From contig CAJBBX010000040.1 of the NCBI GenBank assembly GCA_903951425.1, forward strand, positions 1 through 48,367: a DNA stretch of 48,367 nt. The letters run 5' to 3'. A program made the position numbers and the translations under genes. The stretch's first letter is position 1. Each line of letters begins with the position of its first letter. The notes under the pieces were generated by a model. The model was not told where the DNA came from, did no database searches, and saw only the letters and a program-made list of their open reading frames with translations. This document shows, piece by piece, positions 32,783-40,476 of the stretch. The DNA is from an uncultured Chthonomonas sp. (GTDB lineage Bacteria; Armatimonadota; Chthonomonadetes; Chthonomonadales; CAJBBX01).

Positions 32783-33933
32783 AGCTGCACGAGTACCAGG
32801 CCAAGGAGCTCCTGGCGCGATATGGGGCGCCCACGCCCCGGTCAGGGGGCGTCGCCTCGACCCCCGAGGAAGTAGAGGCCGCAGTCGAAGCGCTGGGCGG
32901 ACGCGGCGTCCTGAAGGCGCAGGTGCACACCGGCGGGCGCGGCAAGGCCGGCGGCATCAAGGTGGCCGAGAGCCCCGCCCAGGCGCGCGAACTGGCCCAG
33001 TCCATGCTGGGCATGCTGCTCAAGACGCACCAGTCGCCGCAGGGCGAGCGCGTGCTGAAGCTGCTCGTCGAGGAGCCCATCCAGATCGTCCAGGAGTACT
33101 ACATCGGCATCGTGCCGGACCGCGCCCGGCAATGCAACGTCATCATCGCCAGCGCGATGGGCGGGATGGATATCGAGACCGTGGCCGAGGAGCACCCCGA
33201 GTCGGTGGTCCATGTGGCGGTCGACCCGGCCGTAGGAATGCGCGACTACCATGCGCGCATGGCCGTCTACGGTGCGGGCATCCCGGCCGAGCACGCCCGG
33301 GCGGCCGCAGCGTTCGTCAAGACGCTCTACGCGGCCTACGACGCCTGCGACGCCAATATGGCGGAGATCAACCCCCTGGCGGTCACCAGCGACGGGCGCC
33401 TCGTGGCCGCGGACGCCAAGATGGTGATCGACGACAACGCCCTCTACCGCCACGCAGACATGGAGGCGTGGAAAGAGGAGACCGAGGAAGACCCCATCGA
33501 GGCCGAGGCGCACCGGCGTGGCATCCAGTACGTGCGGCTGGGCGGCGATATCGGCGTCATCGGCAATGGGGCCGGCCTGGTCATGTCGACCTTGGACGAG
33601 GTAGCTCGAGCCGGCGGCAAGGCTGCCAACTTCCTTGACATCGGCGGAGGCGCCCGGGCCGAAACCGTGCGCAACTCGCTGGAGGTCGTGCTGCTGGACC
33701 CCAACGTGAAGGGCGTCCTCTTCAACATCTTCGGCGGCATCACTCGCGGAGACGAGGTCGCCAAGGGCATCCTTGAGGCGACATCGGCCATGGATATCTG
33801 CGTACCTATGGTGGTCCGCCTGGCGGGCACGCGGGCAGCGGAGGGACGCACCCTGCTGGAGGGTAGCGCGCTGACACCTGCCGAGACCATGCAGGAAGCT
33901 GCGGCCCGAGTTGTCGAACTAGCCTACGCCTAG
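32779..33933 (+). CDS. sucC: Succinate-CoA ligase (ADP/GDP-forming) beta subunit
   Basis: The 384-residue protein is the ATP-grasp subunit of succinyl-CoA synthetase, which makes ATP or GTP from succinyl-CoA in the TCA cycle. [12 protein letters not shown] opens the chain, [14 protein letters not shown] (46-59) is the nucleotide-binding segment, and AEINPLAV and [13 protein letters not shown] are late signatures. AGGAGGAG precedes the ATG, which overlaps ispG. The normal partner sucD does not follow: the next gene is hslU, 38 bases on. An alpha subunit must therefore be encoded elsewhere if the enzyme is active. A related ATP-grasp CoA ligase cannot be fully excluded, but length and motifs fit SucC well. 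Confidence 0.93.
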   Translation: MKLHEYQAKELLARYGAPTPRSGGVASTPEEVEAAVEALGGRGVLKAQVHTGGRGKAGGIKVAESPAQARELAQSMLGMLLKTHQSPQGERVLKLLVEEPIQIVQEYYIGIVPDRARQCNVIIASAMGGMDIETVAEEHPESVVHVAVDPAVGMRDYHARMAVYGAGIPAEHARAAAAFVKTLYAAYDACDANMAEINPLAVTSDGRLVAADAKMVIDDNALYRHADMEAWKEETEEDPIEAEAHRRGIQYVRLGGDIGVIGNGAGLVMSTLDEVARAGGKAANFLDIGGGARAETVRNSLEVVLLDPNVKGVLFNIFGGITRGDEVAKGILEATSAMDICVPMVVRLAGTRAAEGRTLLEGSALTPAETMQEAAARVVELAYA

Positions 33934-33971
33934 ACGCGGCGCACGCCGCCGGGCATGCAAGGATGCAACAC

Positions 33972-35426
33972 ATGGAAGACCTGACGCCGCGGCAGATCGT
34001 GGCGGAGCTGGACAAGTTCATCGTGGGCCAGGCCGACGCCAAGAAGGCCGTGGCGGTCGCGCTACGCAACCGCTGGCGACGGCGCATGCTGGACGACGAC
34101 CTGCGCGACGAGGTCATTCCAAAGAACATCCTCATGATCGGCCCCACGGGCGTCGGCAAGACCGAGATCGCCCGGAGGCTGGCGGCGCTGGCGGCGGCGC
34201 CCTTCATCAAGGTCGAAGCCACAAAGTTCACCGAGGTTGGATACGTGGGTCGGGACGTGGACTCCATTGTCCGCGACCTGGCCCAGACCTCCTACCGCAT
34301 GGTGGAGGCCGAGAAGATGGCCGAGGTGCAGGAGCGCGCCGAGGAGCAGGCCATTGATCGCATCGTGGAGATCCTGCAGCCCATGCCCGCCTCGCGGCGC
34401 CGAAAGGCCGACGACCAGCGCGCCAACGAGAAGTTCATGCACGCGCTGGGCAGCATCTTCGGCTCAGGAGGCCCGCCGCAAGCGCCGACGCCGGAGACGA
34501 AAGACCCGGACGCCGAGGCCGAGGAGCAGCAGAGGCGCGAGCGTTGCCTGCGCATCCGCACGAAGCTCCGCGAGCAGATCGCCGCAGGGCTCAAAGACGA
34601 CGACCCCATCACCATCGAGACCGAGCAGTCGCAAGGCCCCATGATGCAGGTCCTCACGCCGCAGGGCATGGACGAGATGGGCATGGACCTGCAGAGCGCC
34701 CTCGGCAGTATGATGAACAAGGGCAAGAAGAGCCGCAAGGTGACCATCGGCGAGGCCCGCAAGCTGCTGGCGCAGGACGAGGCCCGAAGCCTCATCGATA
34801 CCGACGCAGTGCAACGCGAGGCCATCAACCGCGCAGAACAGAGCGGAATCGTCTTTATTGACGAGCTGGACAAGATCGCTGGCAGGGGCGGCCACAGCGG
34901 CCCGGACGTCTCGCGCGAGGGAGTGCAGCGCGACCTGCTGCCCATCATCGAGGGGTCAACGGTGACCACGAAGTACGGTCCGCTCCGCACTGACCATGTG
35001 CTATTCATCGGCGCCGGCGCGTTCAGCGTTGCGCGGCCGTCGGACCTGATCCCCGAACTGCAGGGTCGAATGCCGATCCGGGTGGAGCTGGAGAGCCTCA
35101 CCGAGGCCGACTTCGTGCGCATCCTCACCGAGCCGCGCAACTCCCTCACGCGGCAGTACACCGCGCTCCTGTCAACCGAAGGTATCACGCTGGAGTTCGG
35201 CGACGACGCCATCGCCGAGTTGGCCCGCGTGGCGGACCAGGTGAACCGAACCAGCGAGAACATCGGCGCCCGGAGGCTCCATACGGTGATGGAGCGGCTG
35301 CTGGAGGATATCTCGTTCGACGCGCCGGATCTAGAGGAGCGAACGCTGACACTGGACGCAGCCTATGTACGCGGCAAGCTTAATGACATCGCCAAGGATG
35401 AGGACCTGACCAAGTACATCCTGTAG
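33972..35426 (+). CDS. hslU: ATP-dependent protease ATPase subunit HslU
   Basis: HslU is the AAA+ unfoldase that feeds substrates to the HslV peptidase. Starting at the ATG with AAGGA eight bases upstream, the product is 484 residues, about 40 longer than E. coli HslU (443). The extra length lies in the intermediate (I) domain (about 110-270), which is rich in acidic and Gln residues. Walker A GPTGVGKT (57-64), pore loop GYVG (90-93), Walker B FIDELDK and the C-terminal KYIL tail that inserts into HslV are all present. hslV normally sits next to hslU but is not in the window. The hydrolase-caspase operon starts 35 bases downstream on the same strand. Confidence 0.95.
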   Translation: MEDLTPRQIVAELDKFIVGQADAKKAVAVALRNRWRRRMLDDDLRDEVIPKNILMIGPTGVGKTEIARRLAALAAAPFIKVEATKFTEVGYVGRDVDSIVRDLAQTSYRMVEAEKMAEVQERAEEQAIDRIVEILQPMPASRRRKADDQRANEKFMHALGSIFGSGGPPQAPTPETKDPDAEAEEQQRRERCLRIRTKLREQIAAGLKDDDPITIETEQSQGPMMQVLTPQGMDEMGMDLQSALGSMMNKGKKSRKVTIGEARKLLAQDEARSLIDTDAVQREAINRAEQSGIVFIDELDKIAGRGGHSGPDVSREGVQRDLLPIIEGSTVTTKYGPLRTDHVLFIGAGAFSVARPSDLIPELQGRMPIRVELESLTEADFVRILTEPRNSLTRQYTALLSTEGITLEFGDDAIAELARVADQVNRTSENIGARRLHTVMERLLEDISFDAPDLEERTLTLDAAYVRGKLNDIAKDEDLTKYIL

Positions 35427-35461
35427 AGCTGAGGCACAACGGCGGCAGAGGAGGCCAAGCC

Positions 35462-36964
35462 ATGGCAGCCATCGATCCCCGACACGTGATCCACCTGCAG
35501 AACGGACATTTCACGCCTCACACCCAGGCCCGCGCGGCGGATCTGGACACCTTGCTCGACACGTTCGACGCCGCCCGACCCCCGTCGGGCCTGGCGATCC
35601 ACATTCACGGCGGCCTGGTCTCCTTCTCGGCCGCCATGGAGATCGTGAAGGACCTGCAGCCCAAGTACACGGCTGCCGGCGCCTACCCCGTCTTCGTGGT
35701 CTGGGAGTCGGGTCCGTTCGAAACCCTGATGCACAACCTGCAGGATATCGGCAAGACCGACCTCTTCCGCGAGATGCTCCGCAAGCTGGCCGAATGGGCG
35801 CTGAAGAGCCTGGGAGACGCCGTGGGCCTTCGGGGCGGCGGCCCGGCGCCGGTAGACCCGCAGGCGGTGGCCGATGCGCTGGACGCCTGGCATGCCGACC
35901 CCGGCGCGGGCATGCCGTTTGTTGACCTTGAGCTCCGCCTGGCCGGCGCCGACGCTCGCTCCGCCGCCCTGGACCCGGATGCCATGCTCACGGAGATGGA
36001 GGCCGACCTGGAGACGGACTTCAGGATCACCGACGCCGTGCGCGGCATCCCTCCGGATGAGGCTGCCCGCCTGCGAGCTGCAGGCGTTGACCTCTTCGAG
36101 GAAGGCGGCCCGGGCGGGCGCGGGTTCGTCTCCACGGCCAAGGCCGCTGTGTTCCTGGCCAAGCTCACGGTGGCCGTCGGCAAGAGGCTACTCAACGGCC
36201 GCGGTCATGGATTCCTAGGCACCGTGATCGAGGAGCTCTACCGGTCGTTCGGACTGGCCCGCGTGGGCAAGGAGTGGCTCTGGGAGCAGATGAAGCGCGA
36301 TACCGAACAGGCCTGCGGCGATGACCAGAGGCCGGGCAACGAAGCCGGCATCACGGCCCTCCTGCTCCGGATGGGCGCCCGGTACCCGAACGCGGCCGAA
36401 GCGCCGCGGATCACCCTCATCGGCCACTCAACCGGGGCCGTCGCCATCTGCCACATCCTGGACGCCGCGGCTCGCCACGCCCCAGCCCTGACCTTCGACC
36501 TGGTGCTGCTGGCCCCGGCCTGCACCACGTCGCTCTTCGCGCGCGCCTACGACGCCCACAAGTCCCGCATCCGGGGCATGCGCATCTTCGGCATGCAAGA
36601 CCCCGTGGAGCGTGCTGACGCCATGGCCGAGCCCGTCATCGGTCCGGCGGGCCGCGCGCTCTACCCGCACTCGCTGCTCTACTGCGTCTCCGGCATCCTG
36701 GAACCGGAGGTCGATGCCCCGCTACTGGGCATGCAGCGGTTCCTGATCGCAGAGGAGACCTTCGACGCGGCCCACTTCCCCGACGTGGCGTGGGCTCGCC
36801 GAGAGATCGCCTCCACGGGAGCCATGGCTGCGGTCTGGTCGGAGCAGGTCGGGGTGCCAGGCTACGAGTCCATGTCCAGGCGCCATGGGGACTTCGATGA
36901 CGAAGTGGTGACCATCAGGAGCGTGGCCCACATCCTGGAACAGGGCATCGCCCCACGGCCATGA
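35462..36964 (+). CDS. Serine alpha/beta-hydrolase domain protein of the caspase operon
   Basis: This 500-residue protein looks like a large alpha/beta-hydrolase. HIHGG (47-51) fits an oxyanion-hole segment, GHSTG (321-325, Ser323) is the nucleophile elbow, and Asp380 (FGMQD) and His475 (RRHGDFD) are placed to finish a triad. A 200-residue insertion, largely helical and acidic (about 120-290), separates the first strands from the elbow and may be a lid or a partner-binding region. No signal peptide is visible, so it is likely cytoplasmic. GAGGAGG precedes the ATG by seven bases. The stop overlaps the caspase start as ATGA. Lipase, esterase or peptidase activity is possible; I do not recognise the exact family. 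Confidence 0.72.
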   Translation: MAAIDPRHVIHLQNGHFTPHTQARAADLDTLLDTFDAARPPSGLAIHIHGGLVSFSAAMEIVKDLQPKYTAAGAYPVFVVWESGPFETLMHNLQDIGKTDLFREMLRKLAEWALKSLGDAVGLRGGGPAPVDPQAVADALDAWHADPGAGMPFVDLELRLAGADARSAALDPDAMLTEMEADLETDFRITDAVRGIPPDEAARLRAAGVDLFEEGGPGGRGFVSTAKAAVFLAKLTVAVGKRLLNGRGHGFLGTVIEELYRSFGLARVGKEWLWEQMKRDTEQACGDDQRPGNEAGITALLLRMGARYPNAAEAPRITLIGHSTGAVAICHILDAAARHAPALTFDLVLLAPACTTSLFARAYDAHKSRIRGMRIFGMQDPVERADAMAEPVIGPAGRALYPHSLLYCVSGILEPEVDAPLLGMQRFLIAEETFDAAHFPDVAWARREIASTGAMAAVWSEQVGVPGYESMSRRHGDFDDEVVTIRSVAHILEQGIAPRP

Positions 36965-37992
36965 CCGACTACGCCATCGTGGTGGGAATCGACCTCTACC
37001 CCGGCATCTCGCCGCTGCAAGGGGCCCAACGCGACGCCGATGAGTTCGCAGCGTGGCTGGCCCTGCCGGAGGGCGGAGGGGTCGACCCGGACAACGTGGT
37101 GCGCCTCACCACCGGCTGCTTCCATCCTCCGCTACCGGCGCGGGCGTCGCAGGCGCGGCCAACGGCAGACCAGTTCCGCGACCAGTTCACCGAGATCGTC
37201 ACCGACGACACCGGACGCGTACGAACACCGGCGGGGCGGCGGCTGACCCTCTACTTCAGCGGCCACGGCTTCATGGGCAACACAACGGCCATCGAGCGCG
37301 CCGTCTACTCGGCCAATGCGACCACGCTGGCCCCCGACCATATCGCCGCTACCCGGTATGCCAACTGGGCCGTCCGAGCCGGCCTGTTCGACGAAATGGT
37401 GCTGATTTGCGACGCATGCGCCGACCTGTCGCTGACGACAAGCATCGCCGAACCAATACTGATGCCGCTCGTCAACGCGGCACGCGCGGCCCGAGTGCGG
37501 ACGTTCTACGCCTACGCCTCCCCCGCCGGCGCCAAGGCCCGCGAGAAGCCGCTGGGCGCCGACAAGCAAGTGCGCGGCATCTTCAGTTACCTGCTCCTCG
37601 AAGCATTGCGCCAGGCCCCCGGCGCCGACGACGGCTGCGTCATGGCCACGCACGTCCGCGACTACATCCACAACGCATGGCCCGACGCCGCCGGACCGGA
37701 CGTCTTGCCGCCGACCATCGCCGTGGAGCCTGCCCGCGACCTGTTGATGGCGCGCAGGCCGCCAACCATCAAGCAACCCGCCACCGCCGTGACCATCACT
37801 GCCGTCGGGGCGGGAGCGGCGGAGGTCGTCGTCCTGGGCGGCAACGGCAAGGAGTGCCTGACCGCGACCATGGCGGGCGGCAGGGCCGAGGTGCCGCTAC
37901 CCGCCGGGCTCTACAAGGCCATCGTGCAGGGCACAGGCCGCTCGATGCTCTTCCAGGCCATCGGGGAGGTGACCCGTGTCGATATCCCGTAG
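36961..37992 (+). CDS. Caspase-family (C14) peptidase with C-terminal beta-domain
   Basis: The 343-residue protein opens with AIVVGIDLYP, the usual first strand of bacterial caspases. It has His102 in YFSGHGF (99-104) and Cys153 in LICDACAD (148-155), the catalytic dyad. Later, YASPAGAKAREKPLG and GIFSYLLLEALR (206-217) match the substrate-loop and helix region of peptidase C14. Such enzymes usually cut after Arg, Lys or Asp, and bacterial members often act as regulated effectors or processing proteases. Residues about 276-343 form a separate small beta-domain with PAGLYK. The gene overlaps the hydrolase by four bases and the next gene by 17. No membrane segment or signal peptide is seen. Confidence 0.85.
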   Translation: MTDYAIVVGIDLYPGISPLQGAQRDADEFAAWLALPEGGGVDPDNVVRLTTGCFHPPLPARASQARPTADQFRDQFTEIVTDDTGRVRTPAGRRLTLYFSGHGFMGNTTAIERAVYSANATTLAPDHIAATRYANWAVRAGLFDEMVLICDACADLSLTTSIAEPILMPLVNAARAARVRTFYAYASPAGAKAREKPLGADKQVRGIFSYLLLEALRQAPGADDGCVMATHVRDYIHNAWPDAAGPDVLPPTIAVEPARDLLMARRPPTIKQPATAVTITAVGAGAAEVVVLGGNGKECLTATMAGGRAEVPLPAGLYKAIVQGTGRSMLFQAIGEVTRVDIP

Positions 37993-39256
37993 CAAGAAGG
38001 CTCCGCTCCGTGTGACCGCCGCCGAGGAGGCCACGGAGATCTTCGTCATCGATGCTTCCCTGAGCCGTGTGGCCTCGGGAATGGGCTCGCTGGACGTGAA
38101 GGTGCGGCCGGGCATCTACAAAGTGCGCCTCCGCTCCGGCGCCTCGATGGAGGACACCCTCGTCGAGGTGCAAGAGGGCGACGGGGCGACCGTGGCGGCC
38201 CGACCGGTTGCCTTCCAGAGCGCGGCGCCGTTGCAGGGCACACTGACCACGCACGAGCCGCACCAGGCCGCCTGGGCCAGGGCAGCCGACCCGCCGTCAC
38301 TCCACTGGGGTAGCGGCGCGAGCCTCTTCGTCATGGTGCGCGACCCCTCCATCGTCCGCGGCAAGGAGAGCCGAACCGAGCCCTGGGCCGGCATCACGGT
38401 GCAGAACGCCGAGGGTCGAACGCTGGGCGCCATGGACAAGGAGGGCGAGCGGATGCAGGAGGTCGGCGTCGGCTGGCTCCACGCGGAGGCCGATCCCAGC
38501 ATGCACTTGATCTGCGTGGACACAGGCCTGAGCGGCGTGCAGTGCATGGCCGTACACCTCTGCCCCGGCCTGCAGACGCAGGTGATCCTCTCCACCGCCT
38601 CGGTCCGGCGTAGTGCGCCTGCCGGTGAGGGCGACACCGACGCGGCGCCGAAGCAGCGCTCGGTTCGCCGAGCCGCGCTGACCGAAGCCGCGATCTACTA
38701 CGGCAGGCCGGGCGGCGCGCAGGACCCGGCGCAGTCCCAGGAGTTGCTGCGCCTCACCGAGCTCGTCCGCCAGGGCCTGGCGCAAGGCCGACCCACGGCG
38801 CCGCTGGCCGAGGTCAAGAGCGGCCGATGGATCGCCACAGGCAACCCTATGCTCGCGCTACTGACAGCCTATGTCGAAGCGGCGAAGCCCAAGCCGGACG
38901 CCAGGCTACTGCGGTCGCTGGCCGGGGAGCTGGCAACCGAGTTGCCCGGCCATCCCGACGTGCTGGCCCTGCAGCTACTGGCAGGCGGCGCCATCGCGCC
39001 AAAGCGGAAGGGCGTGTCGCCGATCCCCTACCCCGCCGGGTGGGTGGCGCCGAACCTGACCGATCCGGCTGGAAGGCCGTGGCTTCTCCAACCGCCCATG
39101 CTCGCCGCGGCGTTGCCCGCGTTACTGCAGGCCATGGATCCCGCGCAAGGCAGCCTGGTCCAACGGATCCAGGAAAGCCTGCTCCCGGGCGCGCCGTGGC
39201 TCGTCTGGCGGCGGACCGCTGCCGTACGCATGCGGGCCGCCCAATCCGCTCGGTAG
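37976..39256 (+). CDS. Unknown protein of the caspase operon with PEGA-like N-terminal beta-domain
   Basis: I do not recognise this 426-residue protein as a whole. Residues 10-78 form a small beta-domain (VRPGIYKVRL core) that resembles the C-terminal domain of the caspase just upstream. Residues about 85-205 are beta-rich with conserved Trp and His (LHWGSGASLFVMVRD), and a charged linker follows (about 210-225). The C-terminal half is helical, with an Arg/Ala-rich end. It has no signal peptide or membrane segment. The GTG start lies inside the caspase gene behind GGGAGGTGA, so translation is coupled. It could be a substrate, a regulator or a scaffold of the caspase and hydrolase; the evidence is only genetic linkage and the shared domain. 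Confidence 0.7.
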   Translation: MSISRSKKAPLRVTAAEEATEIFVIDASLSRVASGMGSLDVKVRPGIYKVRLRSGASMEDTLVEVQEGDGATVAARPVAFQSAAPLQGTLTTHEPHQAAWARAADPPSLHWGSGASLFVMVRDPSIVRGKESRTEPWAGITVQNAEGRTLGAMDKEGERMQEVGVGWLHAEADPSMHLICVDTGLSGVQCMAVHLCPGLQTQVILSTASVRRSAPAGEGDTDAAPKQRSVRRAALTEAAIYYGRPGGAQDPAQSQELLRLTELVRQGLAQGRPTAPLAEVKSGRWIATGNPMLALLTAYVEAAKPKPDARLLRSLAGELATELPGHPDVLALQLLAGGAIAPKRKGVSPIPYPAGWVAPNLTDPAGRPWLLQPPMLAAALPALLQAMDPAQGSLVQRIQESLLPGAPWLVWRRTAAVRMRAAQSAR

Positions 39257-39277
39257 ACCGTGGAGGCGCACCGGCAT

Positions 39278-40414
39278 ATGGGCTCTGTGGGTGTGGTGGT
39301 TCTGGCGCTTGCCGCCCTTGCAGTCTCGGCGGCTGCGGCTGACGTTGGTCCATTCGCCTCGCAGGCGCTGTTCGCTGCGGGCGACGCGGGCCGCCACACG
39401 TACCGCATCCCGGCGCTCGCCGTAACGACGCGGGGGACGCTGCTGGCCTTCTGCGAGGGGCGGCGAGGGTCATCCTCCGATGCCGGCGATATCGACCTGG
39501 TGCTGCGCCGTTCTACGGACGGCGGACGGACATGGTCGGAGCTGCAGGTGGTCTGGTCCGATGGCGGCAACACCTGCGGCAACCCGTGCCCTGTGGTGGA
39601 CCGCAGCACAGGCGACATCTGGCTGCTCGCCACATGGAACCGCGGCGACGACCACGAGGCGCAGATCATCTACCAGACCAGCAGGGATACTCGGCGCGTC
39701 TTCGCCCTCATGAGCCGCGATGACGGGCGCACCTGGGGCGAGCCGCGCGAGATCACCCCCTCCGTGAAGCTGCCCGACTGGACCTGGTACGCCACAGGAC
39801 CCGGCGCGGGCATCCAGCTCGAACAGGGGCCGCACCGGGGGCGCCTCGTCATCCCCTGCGACCACATCGAAGCGAAGACCCAGCGCTACTACTCGCATGT
39901 CATCTTCTCAGATGACTATGGCCGCACCTGGCGGTTGGGTGGCACGACGCCTGCCGATAAGGTCAACGAGTGCGAAGTGGCGGAACTGGCCGACGGGGCG
40001 CTACTGCTCAACATGCGGAGTTATGACCCGGCCCGGAAGGCCCGCCAGAGCGCCGTCAGCCGCGACGGCGGCGCCACATGGACGGACCAGCGAGTCGTGC
40101 CGGAGTTGGTGGACCCGATCTGCCAGGCGAGCCTGAGGCGGCTCACATGGCCCGCGCGCGGAAAGCCGGGCGTGCTGCTCTTCTCTAACGCCGCGTCGAC
40201 CAAGCGGGAGCGGATGACAGTGCGCGCCAGCCTCGACGATGGGGCGACTTGGCCGGTGGCTCGGCTGATCAGCCCGCTGCCCGGCGCCTACTCCTGCCTT
40301 GCCGCCCTGCCCGACGGCCGGATCGGCCTGCTCTATGAGACCGGCGAGAAGGGCCCTTACGAACGGATCGTTCTCGCTGACTTCACGCTGGAGTGGCTGC
40401 GCTCGGAGCCGTAG
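39278..40414 (+). CDS. Exported sialidase (GH33-type, BNR repeats)
   Basis: Exo-sialidases release terminal sialic acids. The ATG at 39278 gives a 378-residue protein with a signal peptide (MGSVGVVVLALAALAVSAAA). An upstream GTG at 39260 overlaps the GGAGG. YRIP (42-45) carries the first Arg of the triad, and five Asp-boxes are present, such as STDGGRTW (79-86), SRDDGRTW, SDDYGRTW, SRDGGATW and SLDDGATW. NMRSYD and GLLYE near the end match the later Arg and the Tyr-Glu nucleophile region. The six-blade propeller is complete, without an added lectin domain. It begins 21 bases after the caspase operon and ends at a convergent hairpin. A closely related glycosidase specificity is possible. Confidence 0.88.
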   Translation: MGSVGVVVLALAALAVSAAAADVGPFASQALFAAGDAGRHTYRIPALAVTTRGTLLAFCEGRRGSSSDAGDIDLVLRRSTDGGRTWSELQVVWSDGGNTCGNPCPVVDRSTGDIWLLATWNRGDDHEAQIIYQTSRDTRRVFALMSRDDGRTWGEPREITPSVKLPDWTWYATGPGAGIQLEQGPHRGRLVIPCDHIEAKTQRYYSHVIFSDDYGRTWRLGGTTPADKVNECEVAELADGALLLNMRSYDPARKARQSAVSRDGGATWTDQRVVPELVDPICQASLRRLTWPARGKPGVLLFSNAASTKRERMTVRASLDDGATWPVARLISPLPGAYSCLAALPDGRIGLLYETGEKGPYERIVLADFTLEWLRSEP

Positions 40415-40416
40415 AA

Positions 40417-40462
40417 GCGCAACGCCCGACCCCGGCAGATGCGGGATCGGGCGTCATTGCGC
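40417..40462. terminator. Bidirectional terminator hairpin between sialidase and GH32 genes
   Basis: Core arms 40422-40434 and 40442-40454 pair over 13 bp with one mismatch (C-A on the plus strand, G-U on the minus transcript) and a 7-base loop. A further GCGCA/TGCGC pair extends the stem to 40417 and 40462. It separates the two convergent genes and has no T-tract. Confidence 0.75.
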
Positions 40463-40476
40463 GACGGGAGCGTCTG

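Larger units (their letters stand above)
35462..39256 (+). other. Three-gene hydrolase-caspase operon
   Basis: The hydrolase, caspase and unknown-protein genes overlap by 4 and 17 bases and each start has a Shine-Dalgarno, so they are almost surely one transcription unit. hslU lies 35 bases upstream and the sialidase start 21 bases downstream, on the same strand, and may be included. I see no transposase, integrase or atypical composition that would mark recent gain. Confidence 0.8.
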
